DNA from: Alphaproteobacteria bacterium
GTDB taxonomy: Bacteria > Pseudomonadota > Alphaproteobacteria > Caulobacterales > Hyphomonadaceae
Direction: 5' to 3'
Assembly: GCA_016125405.1 (NCBI GenBank)
Contig: WGLW01000021.1
Span: forward strand, 83,870 to 147,869
DNA length: 64,000 nucleotides
The notes under the pieces: model-generated
Seen by the model: only the letters and a program-made list of their open reading frames with translations
The model's database searches: none
Told to the model about the DNA's origin: nothing
Shown: positions 9,630 through 18,766 of the stretch, piece by piece
How the letters are laid out: each line of letters starts with the position of its first letter
Position numbering within the stretch: the stretch's first letter is position 1
Translations under genes and position numbers: made by a program

Positions 9630-11066
9630 TCAGTCTTTCGGCCGCAGGTCCAGAGCCTGCCGCGCGACATCGATCTGTTCCATCGTGGCGTGAAATACAG
9701 ACCAGTCGTCGCCGGCGTCGATTTTCGCCCAGATCCGCTCCACGTCTTCGATGAGGAGGCTGACAGGTTCGGACCCTGAAAAATACGGGTTCGACAATCG
9801 TTCCGGGTGCAGCGGAGTGCGCGCCAGTATCAGGGCGCGCAACGGCTGGAACGCCGCTGCTCGATAGAGCCCGCCGCGCGGCCCTGCATCGGCCCGCGCC
9901 TCGCTCGCGGACCCGCCGAACCAGTCGAAGAAAACATGCGGCCATGGCGCACGCGTTTCGCCCATCCAGCCGAACAACGCCTTCAGGAGCGCAAGGTCAT
10001 CCGCCTCCTCGCCAGGGGCGAGGCCGAGCATCGCGAGCGTTCGCCGACGGAAAGCCAGACGATAGGCAGCCTCGAATTCGCCCAGGGCCGCCTCAAGCGG
10101 CGGAATTTCCGAAACTAGGGTGAGGCAGGTGGCGAACTGCTGCAGATTCCAGGCTGCGGCGCTCGGCTGGCGCCCGAAGGCGTAGAGCCCTGTCTCGTCG
10201 AAATAAGCGGCCGTGAACGCAGGATCGGAATACGGCAGGAAGCGCCACGGCCCGTAGTCGAAGCTTTCTCCGGTGACCACCATGTTGTCGGTGTTGAGTA
10301 CGCCATGGACAAAACCGGCTGACATCCAGGAAGCCGCAAGATCCGCCGTCGCCAGAACAGTTTCACGCAGCAAGCCGGCGGCCGAAGCGGTCGTGTCGGC
10401 GCCAGCTGCATCGGGATAGAAATGCCGGATCGAATAATCGACAAGCTTCGCAATCGCGTCCTTGTCACCCAGAAACGCCTGCCGCTGGAATGTGCCGAAG
10501 CGGATGTGGCTGTGGGACAGACGCACCAGCACCGAGGAGCGCGTGGGGCTTGGCTCGTCATTGCGCGCCAGCTGTTCGCCGGTCTCGATCAGCGAGAAAG
10601 CTTTCGATGTATAGACACCCAACGCCTCAAGCATGCCCGCCGCGAGCACTTCGCGCACGCCACCCTTAAGCGTGAGGCGCCCGTCCCCGGTTCGCGACCA
10701 TGGCGTTTGCCCGGAGCCCTTCGTGCCGAGATCCAGCAACCTGCCCTCGCCGTCGCGAAGCTGGGCGAAGAGAAACCCCCGACCGTCGCCGATCTGTGGA
10801 TTGTAGGCCTGGAACTGATGGCCGTGATAGGCGAGCGCCAGCGGCTTTCCAAGCGATCCTTCAAGTGGCTCGAAGCGGCCGAAATGATCAATCCATTCGA
10901 CCTCGGACAAGTCACCAAGGCCGACGGCTGTCGCCCAGCGCTGGTTGCGCCAGCGCGGGATGTGCTCTGGAAAAGCCGCCGGCTCCACTTCGGCGTAGAA
11001 GCGGTCGTCGAGTTCGAGAATTGCGCGCTCAGCCTGAAAGGGCGTTTGTTCTGCCATCCAACTCAT
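9630..11066 (-). CDS. selO: Protein adenylyltransferase SelO (YdiU family)
   Basis: A 478-residue pseudokinase-fold enzyme that, in studied members, transfers AMP from ATP to Ser/Thr/Tyr of proteins and is linked to oxidative stress. Family motifs are AYHGHQFQAYNPQIGDGRG, DLGTKGSGQTPWSR (ATP-binding K116), LKGGVREVL, HGVLNTDN (D260, N261) and DYGPW (metal-binding D270). The terminal Cys or Sec of many homologues is absent: the protein ends ...LRPKD. An ATG three codons inside is an alternative start. The gene stands alone, with a 350-base divergent gap upstream. Confidence 0.95.
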   Translation of the reverse strand: MSWMAEQTPFQAERAILELDDRFYAEVEPAAFPEHIPRWRNQRWATAVGLGDLSEVEWIDHFGRFEPLEGSLGKPLALAYHGHQFQAYNPQIGDGRGFLFAQLRDGEGRLLDLGTKGSGQTPWSRTGDGRLTLKGGVREVLAAGMLEALGVYTSKAFSLIETGEQLARNDEPSPTRSSVLVRLSHSHIRFGTFQRQAFLGDKDAIAKLVDYSIRHFYPDAAGADTTASAAGLLRETVLATADLAASWMSAGFVHGVLNTDNMVVTGESFDYGPWRFLPYSDPAFTAAYFDETGLYAFGRQPSAAAWNLQQFATCLTLVSEIPPLEAALGEFEAAYRLAFRRRTLAMLGLAPGEEADDLALLKALFGWMGETRAPWPHVFFDWFGGSASEARADAGPRGGLYRAAAFQPLRALILARTPLHPERLSNPYFSGSEPVSLLIEDVERIWAKIDAGDDWSVFHATMEQIDVARQALDLRPKD

Positions 11067-11232
11067 AGACGACAGTCAGCCTGCGGGCACAAGCGTCAGG
11101 GCTCGCCCCGGCAGGCGAGGATCAGAAAAACCTGGACACGGTTGCGGCTGCCAAATTCCCGCCCAGATTTTGCGTCAGACCGACGCGGGTCGGGGGAGCA
11201 CTCCTCTGACAGAATTACACTGGAGCCATCGC

Positions 11233-11319
11233 ATGAGGCGAATGCTGAAAAGTTGCATTTCGCCCCTGTTCGAAACAGGGGCCGGTCGGCGCCCCTGGCT
11301 TTGGCCTGGTAGCGTCTGA
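11233..11319 (+). CDS. Possible 28-residue leader peptide
   Basis: The ATG is preceded by GGAG with 7-nt spacing, and the frame stays open for 28 codons (begins MRRMLKSC, ends PGSV). It lies 100 bases before the PcfJ-like gene and encloses the hairpin at 11263-11281. An upstream peptide spanning a hairpin could act as an attenuator or translational leader. It is short enough to be chance; only conservation would settle it. Confidence 0.25.
   Translation: MRRMLKSCISPLFETGAGRRPWLWPGSV
11263..11281. promoter_or_regulatory. Perfect hairpin upstream of the PcfJ-like gene
   Basis: The arms CCCCTGTT and AACAGGGG flank a CGA loop. No T run follows on either strand, so it is not a clear terminator. 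It could be an RNA structure in the leader of the downstream gene. Confidence 0.35.
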
Positions 11320-11419
11320 CCTCGCACCAATGATCAACGTCTGACGCTCGCTTCTCGCGAGCGCGGCGGCGCGCCCGCAGCCATTGCGCGCGCGCCTGTG
11401 AGGAAGGAGGCGCGGCGTC

Positions 11420-12475
11420 ATGACCGCGAAACTCATCGCGCGACTTCGTGCGCCTGAACGCGCCGTTGCGGCGACGCCGCTGCTGCGCTTCATCGCCGGC
11501 GATTTCGCCGATGAGGTGGCGTATGTCTGGCGCGCCCCGCACGCGGAGTTCTTCGCCCTGCCCGCCGCCCGTCGCCATGCTGCGGCGGTCGTGCTGGCCG
11601 GCCTTGGTCGGCGTCCTCTCGAGATAAGCGCGCTGCGGCGCATGATCGAATTCGCACGCGATCCTGACGTTGCGGCGGCCATTGCTGGCGATGACTGGCG
11701 CGGGATCATGCCTACGCTGGCGAAAGCCGGAGAGCCGCTCTGGGCCACCGAGGAGTATGAGCGCTTTCTTCGTCTCTTCGCCGAACCCGCTGCGCGTCAG
11801 GCGTTGCGCCACATGGAGATGGTTCGCCCCGGCGCGCTCGCGCCACTGGCCGAACTGCCTCCGGCACTGCGTGTCGCCCCCATCCTCCGCATCCTCACGG
11901 GTGTGGATGCTGCGGCCGATCTCGCCCATGCATTTCATCTCGTGACGAGAATGCGCGGGCCCGAGGGAGCGCAAGCCGTCGCGCGCCGCTGGGGAGCGGG
12001 CGGAGATGCGGCGGCAGTCTTCGGCCGGGCGATGCAAGACCTTGTGCCCGACCGGTTCCGGCCCGCCGATCCCGCGCCGCAGCCTGGCGATCCCTTCCAC
12101 CGGATCGCCAGCCGCAAGCTGCTGGAGCAGGTGGCGCTGGAGTTCCGCAACTGCCTCCGCGACCATGCGGTGCGCATCGCGGAAGGTCGGATGGCGGTGT
12201 TCGTCTGGCGTGTTCAGCCGGCGGCGGTGATCGCCCTTAACTGGGATGTCGCCGGTTGGCGGCTCGCCGAGGCCAAAGCCGCGGAGAACGCCGACCTGGA
12301 CGAAGACCGCCTTCGGGAGCTGGTGCAGATCCTTGATCTGCACGGCGTCCGCAGCGGTTGTTCCGTGCAGGCGCTGACCAGCCGGCTCGACGATCACGCC
12401 AGCGGCACGAACTACTGCAGCCGCCCCGGCCCGGGTTTCGTCGATCAACTCTCTCTCGGCGACCTCTGGAGCTGA
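11420..12475 (+). CDS. Uncharacterised protein with PcfJ-like C-terminal pattern
   Basis: 351 residues, with a strong ribosome site (AAGGAGG). The N-terminal 200 residues are alpha-helical and Ala/Arg-rich. The C-terminal part has a conserved-looking block: EFRNCLRDHAVRIAEGRMAVFVWRV, then PAAVIALNW and LAEAKAAENADL. This resembles the C-terminus of PcfJ-like proteins (a Cys-containing helix, then a strand-rich ending with a Lys/Asn tail), a widespread family of unknown biochemical role, often plasmid- or phage-linked. The resemblance is by eye only. A long antisense frame covers the same DNA but has no ribosome site or family look. Confidence 0.65.
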   Translation: MTAKLIARLRAPERAVAATPLLRFIAGDFADEVAYVWRAPHAEFFALPAARRHAAAVVLAGLGRRPLEISALRRMIEFARDPDVAAAIAGDDWRGIMPTLAKAGEPLWATEEYERFLRLFAEPAARQALRHMEMVRPGALAPLAELPPALRVAPILRILTGVDAAADLAHAFHLVTRMRGPEGAQAVARRWGAGGDAAAVFGRAMQDLVPDRFRPADPAPQPGDPFHRIASRKLLEQVALEFRNCLRDHAVRIAEGRMAVFVWRVQPAAVIALNWDVAGWRLAEAKAAENADLDEDRLRELVQILDLHGVRSGCSVQALTSRLDDHASGTNYCSRPGPGFVDQLSLGDLWS

Positions 12476-12490
12476 GACGGCAAGCTCCGG

Positions 12491-12528
12491 CCCCTTCGCT
12501 CCCGCCTTGACGGCTGGGTGCGAAGGGG
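12491..12528 (+). terminator. Terminator-like hairpin after the PcfJ-like gene
   Basis: The 9-bp arms CCCCTTCGC and GCGAAGGGG surround a 20-nt interior that can pair further (CCCGCC with GGCTGGG). It lies 15 bases after the upstream stop and is followed by TTGGG, so the T run is weak. It separates that gene from the AsmA-like gene. Confidence 0.5.
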
Positions 12529-12590
12529 TTGGGCAGGCCGGAACCATTCCGCCTCGGCATTGTTCCTCATGTTACGGTGAGGAGCAGATC

Positions 12591-14501
12591 GTGTCTGAAG
12601 TGGATAACCGGCGCTTCGACTGGCTGCGGTCGTTGACGCAGACCCAGCGCCTGATTGTCTGGATCGCTGTCGGCTTTCTCCTTGCGATCCTGGCCGTGTG
12701 GCTGGCCTTCAACATTGCGATGGCGAACGCCAAGTTTGCGACCCCCACGCTCAACTGGGCGCTCCATACATTTGGAAACAAGTCTGCGCATATCCAGAGA
12801 GGACGGCTGGAACATCCATTCGGATCGCGTCTTTTGATGCGCACGCTCGACTGGCCGGGACGCGCCGACGCAGAAGAACTCGACGTCGCATTCGACCTGT
12901 TCGGTTTCCTCCCCGGTCGTCCCTGGACACGCTATATCCGCGTGCGCGACGGCGATCTCATTCTCGACAGCAAGGCTTCGGGCCCGAAAACGATCGATCC
13001 GCAAAAGTGGGTGAACCACATCGACGCCCAGAATGTAACGCTGCGCTACACCCGGCGTGGCGAGCCGCACGAAGTGAAGATCATTTCTGCCAGCGGCTCC
13101 TTCGCAAAGGGCACCGTCAAGGCGGAAGCTTTCTCCGGCGCTTCGCACATCTCGTTCGACGGCATGGCGCGTCAGGGCGGTGGCTCCCTTTCGGGAGAGG
13201 TCGCGGCGAAAGGCGACAATCTCCGGCGCCTTGCCGATCTTGTCGGCGCATCTGCGCCGGACACCCCGCCCTTCGACATCAAGGGAAAACTTGAGATGCA
13301 CGCCCGCACCTGGTCGGTCTCCGACATCAACGGCAAGATGGGCGACAGCGACCTTGGCGGGAAGGTCGCCATCGATCTCACTCACGACAAGCCATTCCTC
13401 AAGGTTGATCTCGCCTCGAAGAAACTCGACTTCGACGATCTCGGCGTGGTGTTTGGCGTCCCGGTGGGCGTGGGCGAAGGCGAGACCGCCAACGCCGAAC
13501 AACGACAGGCGCGCGCGGCTTTCAACAAGTCAGGCCGCCTCATTCCTGACGCCCGCATCGACTTCTCGCGACTCAAGGCGGTGAACGCCGATATCCGTTT
13601 CGCTGCCGCGAAGGTTGTCGATGCGCCCGCAGGCGTCGCCAGCCTTACGCTTTCGGGGACGCTACGGGACCAGGTTCTCGATTTCAACCAGGCGCTGGTG
13701 AAGACATCCACAGGAGACCTCGACGCGAAAATCCACATTGATGCACGCTCCGATCCTGCTCACTCGACGGCCCGCGGCACGCTCAGTCACGTGCAGATCA
13801 ACCGGCTGATCAGCTCGAATTATGTGACCGGTTCGCTCAACGGGACCTTCAACCTCAAATTCACGGGATCGGGTTTCCGCGAAGCAGCCGCCACGGCGAC
13901 CGGCGAGGCCGGCGTCTGGTCCCCCGACAGCAAGATCGCCAAGCTCGCGGATGAGGCGGCGGGACTCGACATCGGAGAAATCCTGCTTCTGTACGCAAAA
14001 CGGGAAGCGCACGACTACATCCCGTCCACATGCGCTGCCGGAAATATTGCGTTCTCAAAGGGCGTAGCGCAGCTGGCGCCCGCAGTGATTGACAACAAGG
14101 ACAGCACTATACTTGCGACGGGCGGCGCCAACCTGAAATCGGAATCGCTCGATGTTCACGTCATGGCGAAGCCGAAGGACATTTCTCTTGGCAAGCTTAA
14201 CGGCGAGATACATGTGCGCGGCACATTGCGGCATCCCTCGGTTTCTGCGCTGAATGGCAAAACCCTTCTGCAGGGCGTCTTTTCCTCTGCGCTATCAACC
14301 GTCACCGGCGCGCTGGCGGTCCTGCCCTTCATTGAAACGGGCGGCGGAAAGGACGCGCCGTGCGCCACGCTGATCGCGGACGCCAAATCCGCCAGCGAGG
14401 CGAGGAACCCGGCGAAGAAGGTGGCAGAATCCAAGGCGTCGGCGAAGGACAAGCCGAAAAAACAGATCGAGGAACTGTCGAAAAAAGCCACGGAAAAATA
14501 G
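12591..14501 (+). CDS. AsmA-family / DUF748-like envelope protein
   Basis: A 636-residue protein. The GTG start at 12591 is chosen because GGTGAGGAG precedes it at ideal spacing; a frame-open ATG at 12507 has no ribosome site and lies in the preceding hairpin. One membrane anchor at about residues 17-40 is followed by a long periplasmic beta-rich region with AsmA features: ALHTFGNKSAHI near the N-terminus, repeated strand units, and a C-terminal block (IAKLADEAAGLDIGEILLLYAKREAHDYIPSTCAAGNIAF...IHVRGTLRHPSV). AsmA-like proteins act in lipid traffic between the membranes and outer-membrane assembly. The last 50 residues are Lys-rich. Confidence 0.82.
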   Translation: MSEVDNRRFDWLRSLTQTQRLIVWIAVGFLLAILAVWLAFNIAMANAKFATPTLNWALHTFGNKSAHIQRGRLEHPFGSRLLMRTLDWPGRADAEELDVAFDLFGFLPGRPWTRYIRVRDGDLILDSKASGPKTIDPQKWVNHIDAQNVTLRYTRRGEPHEVKIISASGSFAKGTVKAEAFSGASHISFDGMARQGGGSLSGEVAAKGDNLRRLADLVGASAPDTPPFDIKGKLEMHARTWSVSDINGKMGDSDLGGKVAIDLTHDKPFLKVDLASKKLDFDDLGVVFGVPVGVGEGETANAEQRQARAAFNKSGRLIPDARIDFSRLKAVNADIRFAAAKVVDAPAGVASLTLSGTLRDQVLDFNQALVKTSTGDLDAKIHIDARSDPAHSTARGTLSHVQINRLISSNYVTGSLNGTFNLKFTGSGFREAAATATGEAGVWSPDSKIAKLADEAAGLDIGEILLLYAKREAHDYIPSTCAAGNIAFSKGVAQLAPAVIDNKDSTILATGGANLKSESLDVHVMAKPKDISLGKLNGEIHVRGTLRHPSVSALNGKTLLQGVFSSALSTVTGALAVLPFIETGGGKDAPCATLIADAKSASEARNPAKKVAESKASAKDKPKKQIEELSKKATEK

Positions 14502-14507
14502 ACCGCG

Positions 14508-16304
14508 CTAGAGCCGCATTGCCCCGCCCATCAACTGCTCGAACATCGTCGCATCGATCGGGACGTAGGTTCCCTGAGCTGCATCGGCGACAAATAGCGG
14601 ATCGCCGGTCTTGCCCGGATCAAAGCCGGCCGCCACCAGATCAACCTTGCGATATTTCAGCGTGCCGGTCGTTTCGGCCTCCTGCTGGAAGCGGACAAAT
14701 ACCGGTCGCGCATAACTGGGGAGCGTACGCCCGAGATGCGCGTAAAGCGCCTTGAGGTCGATGGAGCCCCGGGACCCGATTGCCGCCATGCCGGCGCGCC
14801 CATCCTGGCCCGGCACCTTCACGCCATAGACGATGGCGTGCTCGACGCCCGGGAAGGACGAGATGGCGATCTCCACCTCGCCTGTCGACACATTCTCCGA
14901 CTTCCAGCGGAAGGTGTCGCCGATGCGATCGACGAAATAGACGTATCCGTCCTTGTCCTTGCGCATCAGATCACCGGTACGGAACCACATGTCGCCTTTG
15001 ACGAAGGCGTCGCGCAGGATCTTCTTCTTGGTCTGGCTTTCATCCTCATAGCCGTCGAACCGCTGGCGCGGCGCATCCGAGATCGGCCCGATCGCCTCGC
15101 CCGGTTCGTTCGGCTTCGCTTCGATGCAGAGCCCGTCCGGCCCACGCACCGGCTCTTCCTTTTCGATATCGAAGCGCACGAAGCGCGCCTTCAGGATGCC
15201 TTTCAGGATCGGCGGGATGCGGCCGACCGCGCCGATTTTCCCATCCACGTTGAAGAACGAGACGTTTCCTTCCGTCGATCCATAGAACTCGACCAGATGG
15301 CGAATGCCTGTCCGCTCGACGAATTCGGTCCACACATCGGCACGCAGGCCATTGCCGAAGCCCTTGACGATGCTGTGAGCCCTCTCCTGGGGCGATGGCG
15401 GCTGGTTCATGAGATAGCGGCCCAGCTCGCCGATATAGACCATCATCGTGGCGCGGTTATCGATTGCCTCCTGCCAGAAATGAGACGCCGAAAATTTTCG
15501 CCGCAAAATCAGCGTCGCGCCGGCGTAGAGCGCCGAACCGACGCCGCACATGCCGCCGGTCGCGTGATAGAGCGGCAGCGTGAGGAGCACGCGATCGTCC
15601 TCGTTGACGCCGACGGCTTTCCAGAAGGCCGCCATCAGGCCCTGCGCGCGCACATTGGTGATCTTTGCAGCTTTTGGCAGGCCGGTTGTGCCCGATGTGT
15701 AGATGTAGAGCGCCACCTCCCCTGCCTTGTGACCCGCGCGGGCAGATTTATCAGGGCGCTCCTCCGACACATCACCCAAAGCGATCTCGAGAGACTGCGA
15801 GCCGGGCGCGCCTTCGGGATCGCCGAGATGCCAGATGCCGGCATCCAGCGTCAGCAGGGAGCGTGCGGATTCAAGAGCCGGCCCAAGCTCGGCGTTCATC
15901 ACCAGCGCGCGGGCGTCAGCGACCTTCACACAATGCGCCAGCCCGGCGCCGGAAAGATTGGAGTTTATCAGCGCGGTGCGGACAGCGATCTTCGCCATGC
16001 CAGCCCAGAAGGCGATGTAGTCCGGCCTGTTCTCCATGAACAAGGCGACGCAATCACCCGGCTTCAGCCCGATGCCCTGGCCCCATCGTGCAAAGCGGTT
16101 CGCCCGCGCATCGAACTGCCGGTAGGTGATCGTTTCACCGTCGAAAACGATGAACGTGCGATCCGCGTGCTTGTCGACCTGTTGTTCGATGACATCGCCC
16201 ACAAGCACGTCGCTGTCGGGCGTCACATCCTTCGTTGCGTTGATAATCTCGTAGAGCTTGCTGAGGTAGATCCAGTCGCTTTTCAGGCGCTCGAACAGGT
16301 TCAT
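14508..16304 (-). CDS. FATP-type long-chain acyl-CoA synthetase
   Basis: A 598-residue AMP-forming ligase of the SLC27/FATP branch rather than classic FadD. The P-loop is IYTSGTTGLPKAAK near residue 200; FYGSTEGNVSFFN and WFRTGDLMRKDKDGYVYFVDRIGDTFRWKSENVSTGEVE are diagnostic of the very-long-chain/FATP subfamily. It should activate imported long-chain fatty acids, or possibly bile-acid or steroid side chains, for beta-oxidation. The ATG is at 16304. It converges on the AsmA-like gene with only a few bases between stops. Confidence 0.93.
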   Translation of the reverse strand: MNLFERLKSDWIYLSKLYEIINATKDVTPDSDVLVGDVIEQQVDKHADRTFIVFDGETITYRQFDARANRFARWGQGIGLKPGDCVALFMENRPDYIAFWAGMAKIAVRTALINSNLSGAGLAHCVKVADARALVMNAELGPALESARSLLTLDAGIWHLGDPEGAPGSQSLEIALGDVSEERPDKSARAGHKAGEVALYIYTSGTTGLPKAAKITNVRAQGLMAAFWKAVGVNEDDRVLLTLPLYHATGGMCGVGSALYAGATLILRRKFSASHFWQEAIDNRATMMVYIGELGRYLMNQPPSPQERAHSIVKGFGNGLRADVWTEFVERTGIRHLVEFYGSTEGNVSFFNVDGKIGAVGRIPPILKGILKARFVRFDIEKEEPVRGPDGLCIEAKPNEPGEAIGPISDAPRQRFDGYEDESQTKKKILRDAFVKGDMWFRTGDLMRKDKDGYVYFVDRIGDTFRWKSENVSTGEVEIAISSFPGVEHAIVYGVKVPGQDGRAGMAAIGSRGSIDLKALYAHLGRTLPSYARPVFVRFQQEAETTGTLKYRKVDLVAAGFDPGKTGDPLFVADAAQGTYVPIDATMFEQLMGGAMRL

Positions 16305-16636
16305 GGCGGTCGCCCCTCGACGGCGTGAAATGCGAGTCTCGGCCGACCCGATTAAGCCTATGTTTACGAGCCGACCGCCGCCCGCCCCGCGTCTCGCCAG
16401 ATGGTCGCCCTCAGCTGAAAGACCGCCAAGAACGTCAGTCTCACGAAAATTATCCTATGTGTGACCGCTTCGGAGTCATTCGGCCTTTTGACTGTCAAAG
16501 CGGCAGGCGCCGGAGCGATTTCCACGCGTCTGCGTCCCTTAACCCCATTCTTACCACATTGCTCCCCTGTAATAGTGGGACTGGGACGACGGGATTCACA
16601 TGCGATCGAGGAAGCGATCGCGAAACAGGGGCCCAG
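16305..16636. other. Divergent intergenic region before the Tic22-like gene
   Basis: About 330 bases without a convincing gene. A frame stays open from 16325 into the downstream gene but has no exported or family-like character. It contains a 13-bp palindrome, TTTGAC-T-GTCAAA, at 16487-16499, which could be an operator or overlap a -35 box. AT-richer DNA at 16440-16590 is the likely promoter zone. Confidence 0.45.
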
Positions 16637-17347
16637 ATGTTCGGAACCTATATGAAGACTGCCATCGCGGCAGCGTGCCTGACTGTTGCCACGGGACTGG
16701 CGCCGCCAGCCGCCCATGCCGATAACAAGGCAGGATCGATCCCGGCTCGTGACCTGCTGCACAACGTGCCGGTCTTCTACGTCGCGGACGAGGACGGTGC
16801 GCCGGTCAAAATTAATGGCTCCGATGAAGTCACATATTATCTGACGCGCGCCCAGGCCTCGATCGCCGTCGGCATGGCCCGCGCTGATCTTGCCGAGGCT
16901 GGCAAGAACGGGGACGCCCTTCACGTCGAGCTGACCGATCTTCGCGAGGCGGCGGTCGACAAGCGTCCGCATGAATTCTTCAAGCCATCCAGCCGGTTGC
17001 CGGCTGCGGCGAGCATTCCGGGCGTGCCGCTGTTTCTTGTGCGCGACGGTGAGGGCACGCCATTCACACTGCGCGACGCGAACGGAAAACAGCGCGTCTA
17101 CTTCTACCTTTCGGAGAAGGACGCGCAGGCCTTTGCCCTGCGGATCCTCAAGGAAACCGGCCGCAAGACCGACGACGTCACCTTGTCCATCGTCAGTCTG
17201 GACCCCGTTCTTGACAGCATTCTCAATTCCCGGGATCCGCTGGTGCAGAACTGGACGATCTGGTCGAGCGCCGAAACGCGCAAGGATGCCGATAGCCTCA
17301 AGACGGCCGAACAGGCCCTTCTGGCGCCAGCGCTGCGTCCCGAATAG
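16637..17347 (+). CDS. Tic22-like exported protein
   Basis: A 236-residue protein. The ATG at 16637 has AGGGG upstream; a second ATG lies at 16652. A signal peptide ends at about residue 34 (PPAAHADN). Two copies of a Tic22-like half follow: HNVPVFYVADEDGAPVKI...YYLTRAQASIAV and PGVPLFLVRDGEGTPFTL...FYLSEKDAQAFA. This duplicated fold defines the Tic22 family, chaperone-like periplasmic proteins known from chloroplasts and cyanobacteria and present in some other bacteria. In proteobacteria the role is unknown. The call rests on the repeat pattern. Confidence 0.6.
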   Translation: MFGTYMKTAIAAACLTVATGLAPPAAHADNKAGSIPARDLLHNVPVFYVADEDGAPVKINGSDEVTYYLTRAQASIAVGMARADLAEAGKNGDALHVELTDLREAAVDKRPHEFFKPSSRLPAAASIPGVPLFLVRDGEGTPFTLRDANGKQRVYFYLSEKDAQAFALRILKETGRKTDDVTLSIVSLDPVLDSILNSRDPLVQNWTIWSSAETRKDADSLKTAEQALLAPALRPE

Positions 17348-17383
17348 GCTCTCGCGTGGCATCGCCAGCGCAGGAGCCTTCAA

Positions 17384-17965
17384 ATGCCCGGATGTTCGCC
17401 TCGCGCCAGCCTCGCGCTGGCATTTGGCCTGTTCGCCCTGATATCAACCGCGCCCTGGCCAGCCCTGGCGGCGCCCCCGGCAAGCGGCGCGGTTTCGTCC
17501 CCATCTGCCGATCATATCGGGCCGGTGCGCAATCTTGCCGCCCAGCCTGGCGAGGAGATCGTCACCATCCGCTACTGGAAGATCAAGAAAGGCAGCTTTC
17601 CGGAATTCCTGAAGGCGAGTGAAACAGGCGTCTGGCCGTATTTCGAAAAGATCGGCGCCCGCGTCGTCGGCATGTGGGAGGTGATCCCGGCGCCAGGATC
17701 GAAGGAAGCTTCGGCAGACTACGATGAAGTTTATCTGACCACGCGGTATGCGAGTCTCGACCATTGGGCCGCCACGCGCGACGCGGCGAAGATGGGCGGC
17801 GACGGAGCCGACTACAAGGCGCTGCAGGCGGCGCTTGCGGTCCGGCGGTCGCTGACAATCGAAACCAGGGTCACGTTTCTCAAGGGTCTGAGCGGGCCGC
17901 TTCCGCCTGTTTTCCTGCCCGGCACGGGGGAGGCTTTTGTTCCGAAAAGAAGTGTCGGTCAGTGA
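17384..17965 (+). CDS. Exported NIPSNAP-like / dimeric alpha-beta barrel protein
   Basis: 193 residues. AGGAG precedes the ATG, and a signal peptide ends at about residue 30 (PALAAP). The body begins with EIVTIRYWKIKKGSFPEFLKAS and continues with GARVVGMWEVIP and DEVYLTTRYASLDHWAATRD, the strand-helix-strand pattern of NIPSNAP/ABM dimeric barrels. The substrate is unknown. It follows the Tic22-like gene by 36 bases in the same direction, suggesting one unit of two exported proteins. Confidence 0.65.
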   Translation: MPGCSPRASLALAFGLFALISTAPWPALAAPPASGAVSSPSADHIGPVRNLAAQPGEEIVTIRYWKIKKGSFPEFLKASETGVWPYFEKIGARVVGMWEVIPAPGSKEASADYDEVYLTTRYASLDHWAATRDAAKMGGDGADYKALQAALAVRRSLTIETRVTFLKGLSGPLPPVFLPGTGEAFVPKRSVGQ

Positions 17966-18054
17966 CCTGAGCGGACCGGAAAACGCATCCGCTTCCCTGA
18001 CCCGCTATTGCGCGCGGCTCTCTGGCACTGGTCGTACTTCCGAACCATCACCGA

Positions 18055-18507
18055 TCAGGGCGTCTCGATGGTGTAACCGGGGACCGGCTTCCTCTCGACA
18101 TATCCCGGAAAGAAGCCGTCCATCACGATCACTGAATGCCGAGGCTCACCAGTGGCGCAAAGCACGTCGTACGTGTCGACCACGGAATGATAGATGCCGG
18201 GGGCGGGCGTCGTCGGCCGCTCATATGTCGGCCGCGTGCCATCCGAACAGCGCAGACGGTTAAGATAGGCGTGCTCACCGATATTGAGGTCAGCCCGCAC
18301 TGGGTTCTGCGCCGAGCCGAGCGGGTGCTTTTGGGCCTCTTTCAGCGCCGCATCCAGTTCCGCGCCCGTCATCCGGCCCGACATCAGCAGTTCGACGGTC
18401 TTTTCATCCGAAGACGTCGTCACCTTTGAGGGATCAGTCGATGAACAGGCTGAAATACTGACAGGCGCCAGCATCGCGAGGGCCGCACCACAAACGAGTC
18501 GTCGCAT
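18055..18507 (-). CDS. Small lipoprotein of unknown function
   Basis: 150 residues from the ATG at 18507, which has GGAAGGG upstream; a TTG two codons earlier is less likely. The signal peptide ends in the lipobox SISAC, so the mature protein is lipid-anchored at Cys21. The mature part has a paired-Cys pattern (RLRCSDGTRP and YDVLCATGE) and no family I can name. It converges on the NIPSNAP-like gene. Confidence 0.75.
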   Translation of the reverse strand: MRRLVCGAALAMLAPVSISACSSTDPSKVTTSSDEKTVELLMSGRMTGAELDAALKEAQKHPLGSAQNPVRADLNIGEHAYLNRLRCSDGTRPTYERPTTPAPGIYHSVVDTYDVLCATGEPRHSVIVMDGFFPGYVERKPVPGYTIETP

Positions 18508-18766
18508 TCTCAACCCTTCCGGCCGGTTCGGCCCTTCGTCCGGAGGACGTTGACTGGTGAATTAGGGCGAGCATGCGGCGATGACAGGCGCGGCGCAATG
18601 CCGAAGCCCAATTTCGCTCTTCCGCGCGTCTCCCCAGGCAAGTTTTGCGATCAGGCCATTGTTTTCAAAATCAAAATTGGAGCCATATCGGTTGTGCGTC
18701 CTGCCAGCTTGACGCCGGCGCCGCCCCATGGCTGACACGGACCTCATCTCCACACTGAGGCGTCTC

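Larger units (their letters stand above)
11067..11419. other. Divergent intergenic region between selO and the PcfJ-like gene
   Basis: A 353-base gap that must hold divergent promoters. It contains a possible 28-codon leader ORF (11233-11319) with an 8-bp hairpin inside it (11263-11281). AAGGAGG stands 9 bases before the ATG at 11420. No confident -35/-10 boxes were recognised. Confidence 0.45.

Noticed and set aside
11096..12547. A long minus-strand open frame across the PcfJ-like gene
   Set aside because: It lacks a ribosome site, is full of low-complexity Arg/Ala/Gly text and has no family look; the plus-strand gene has AAGGAGG and a structured C-terminus.
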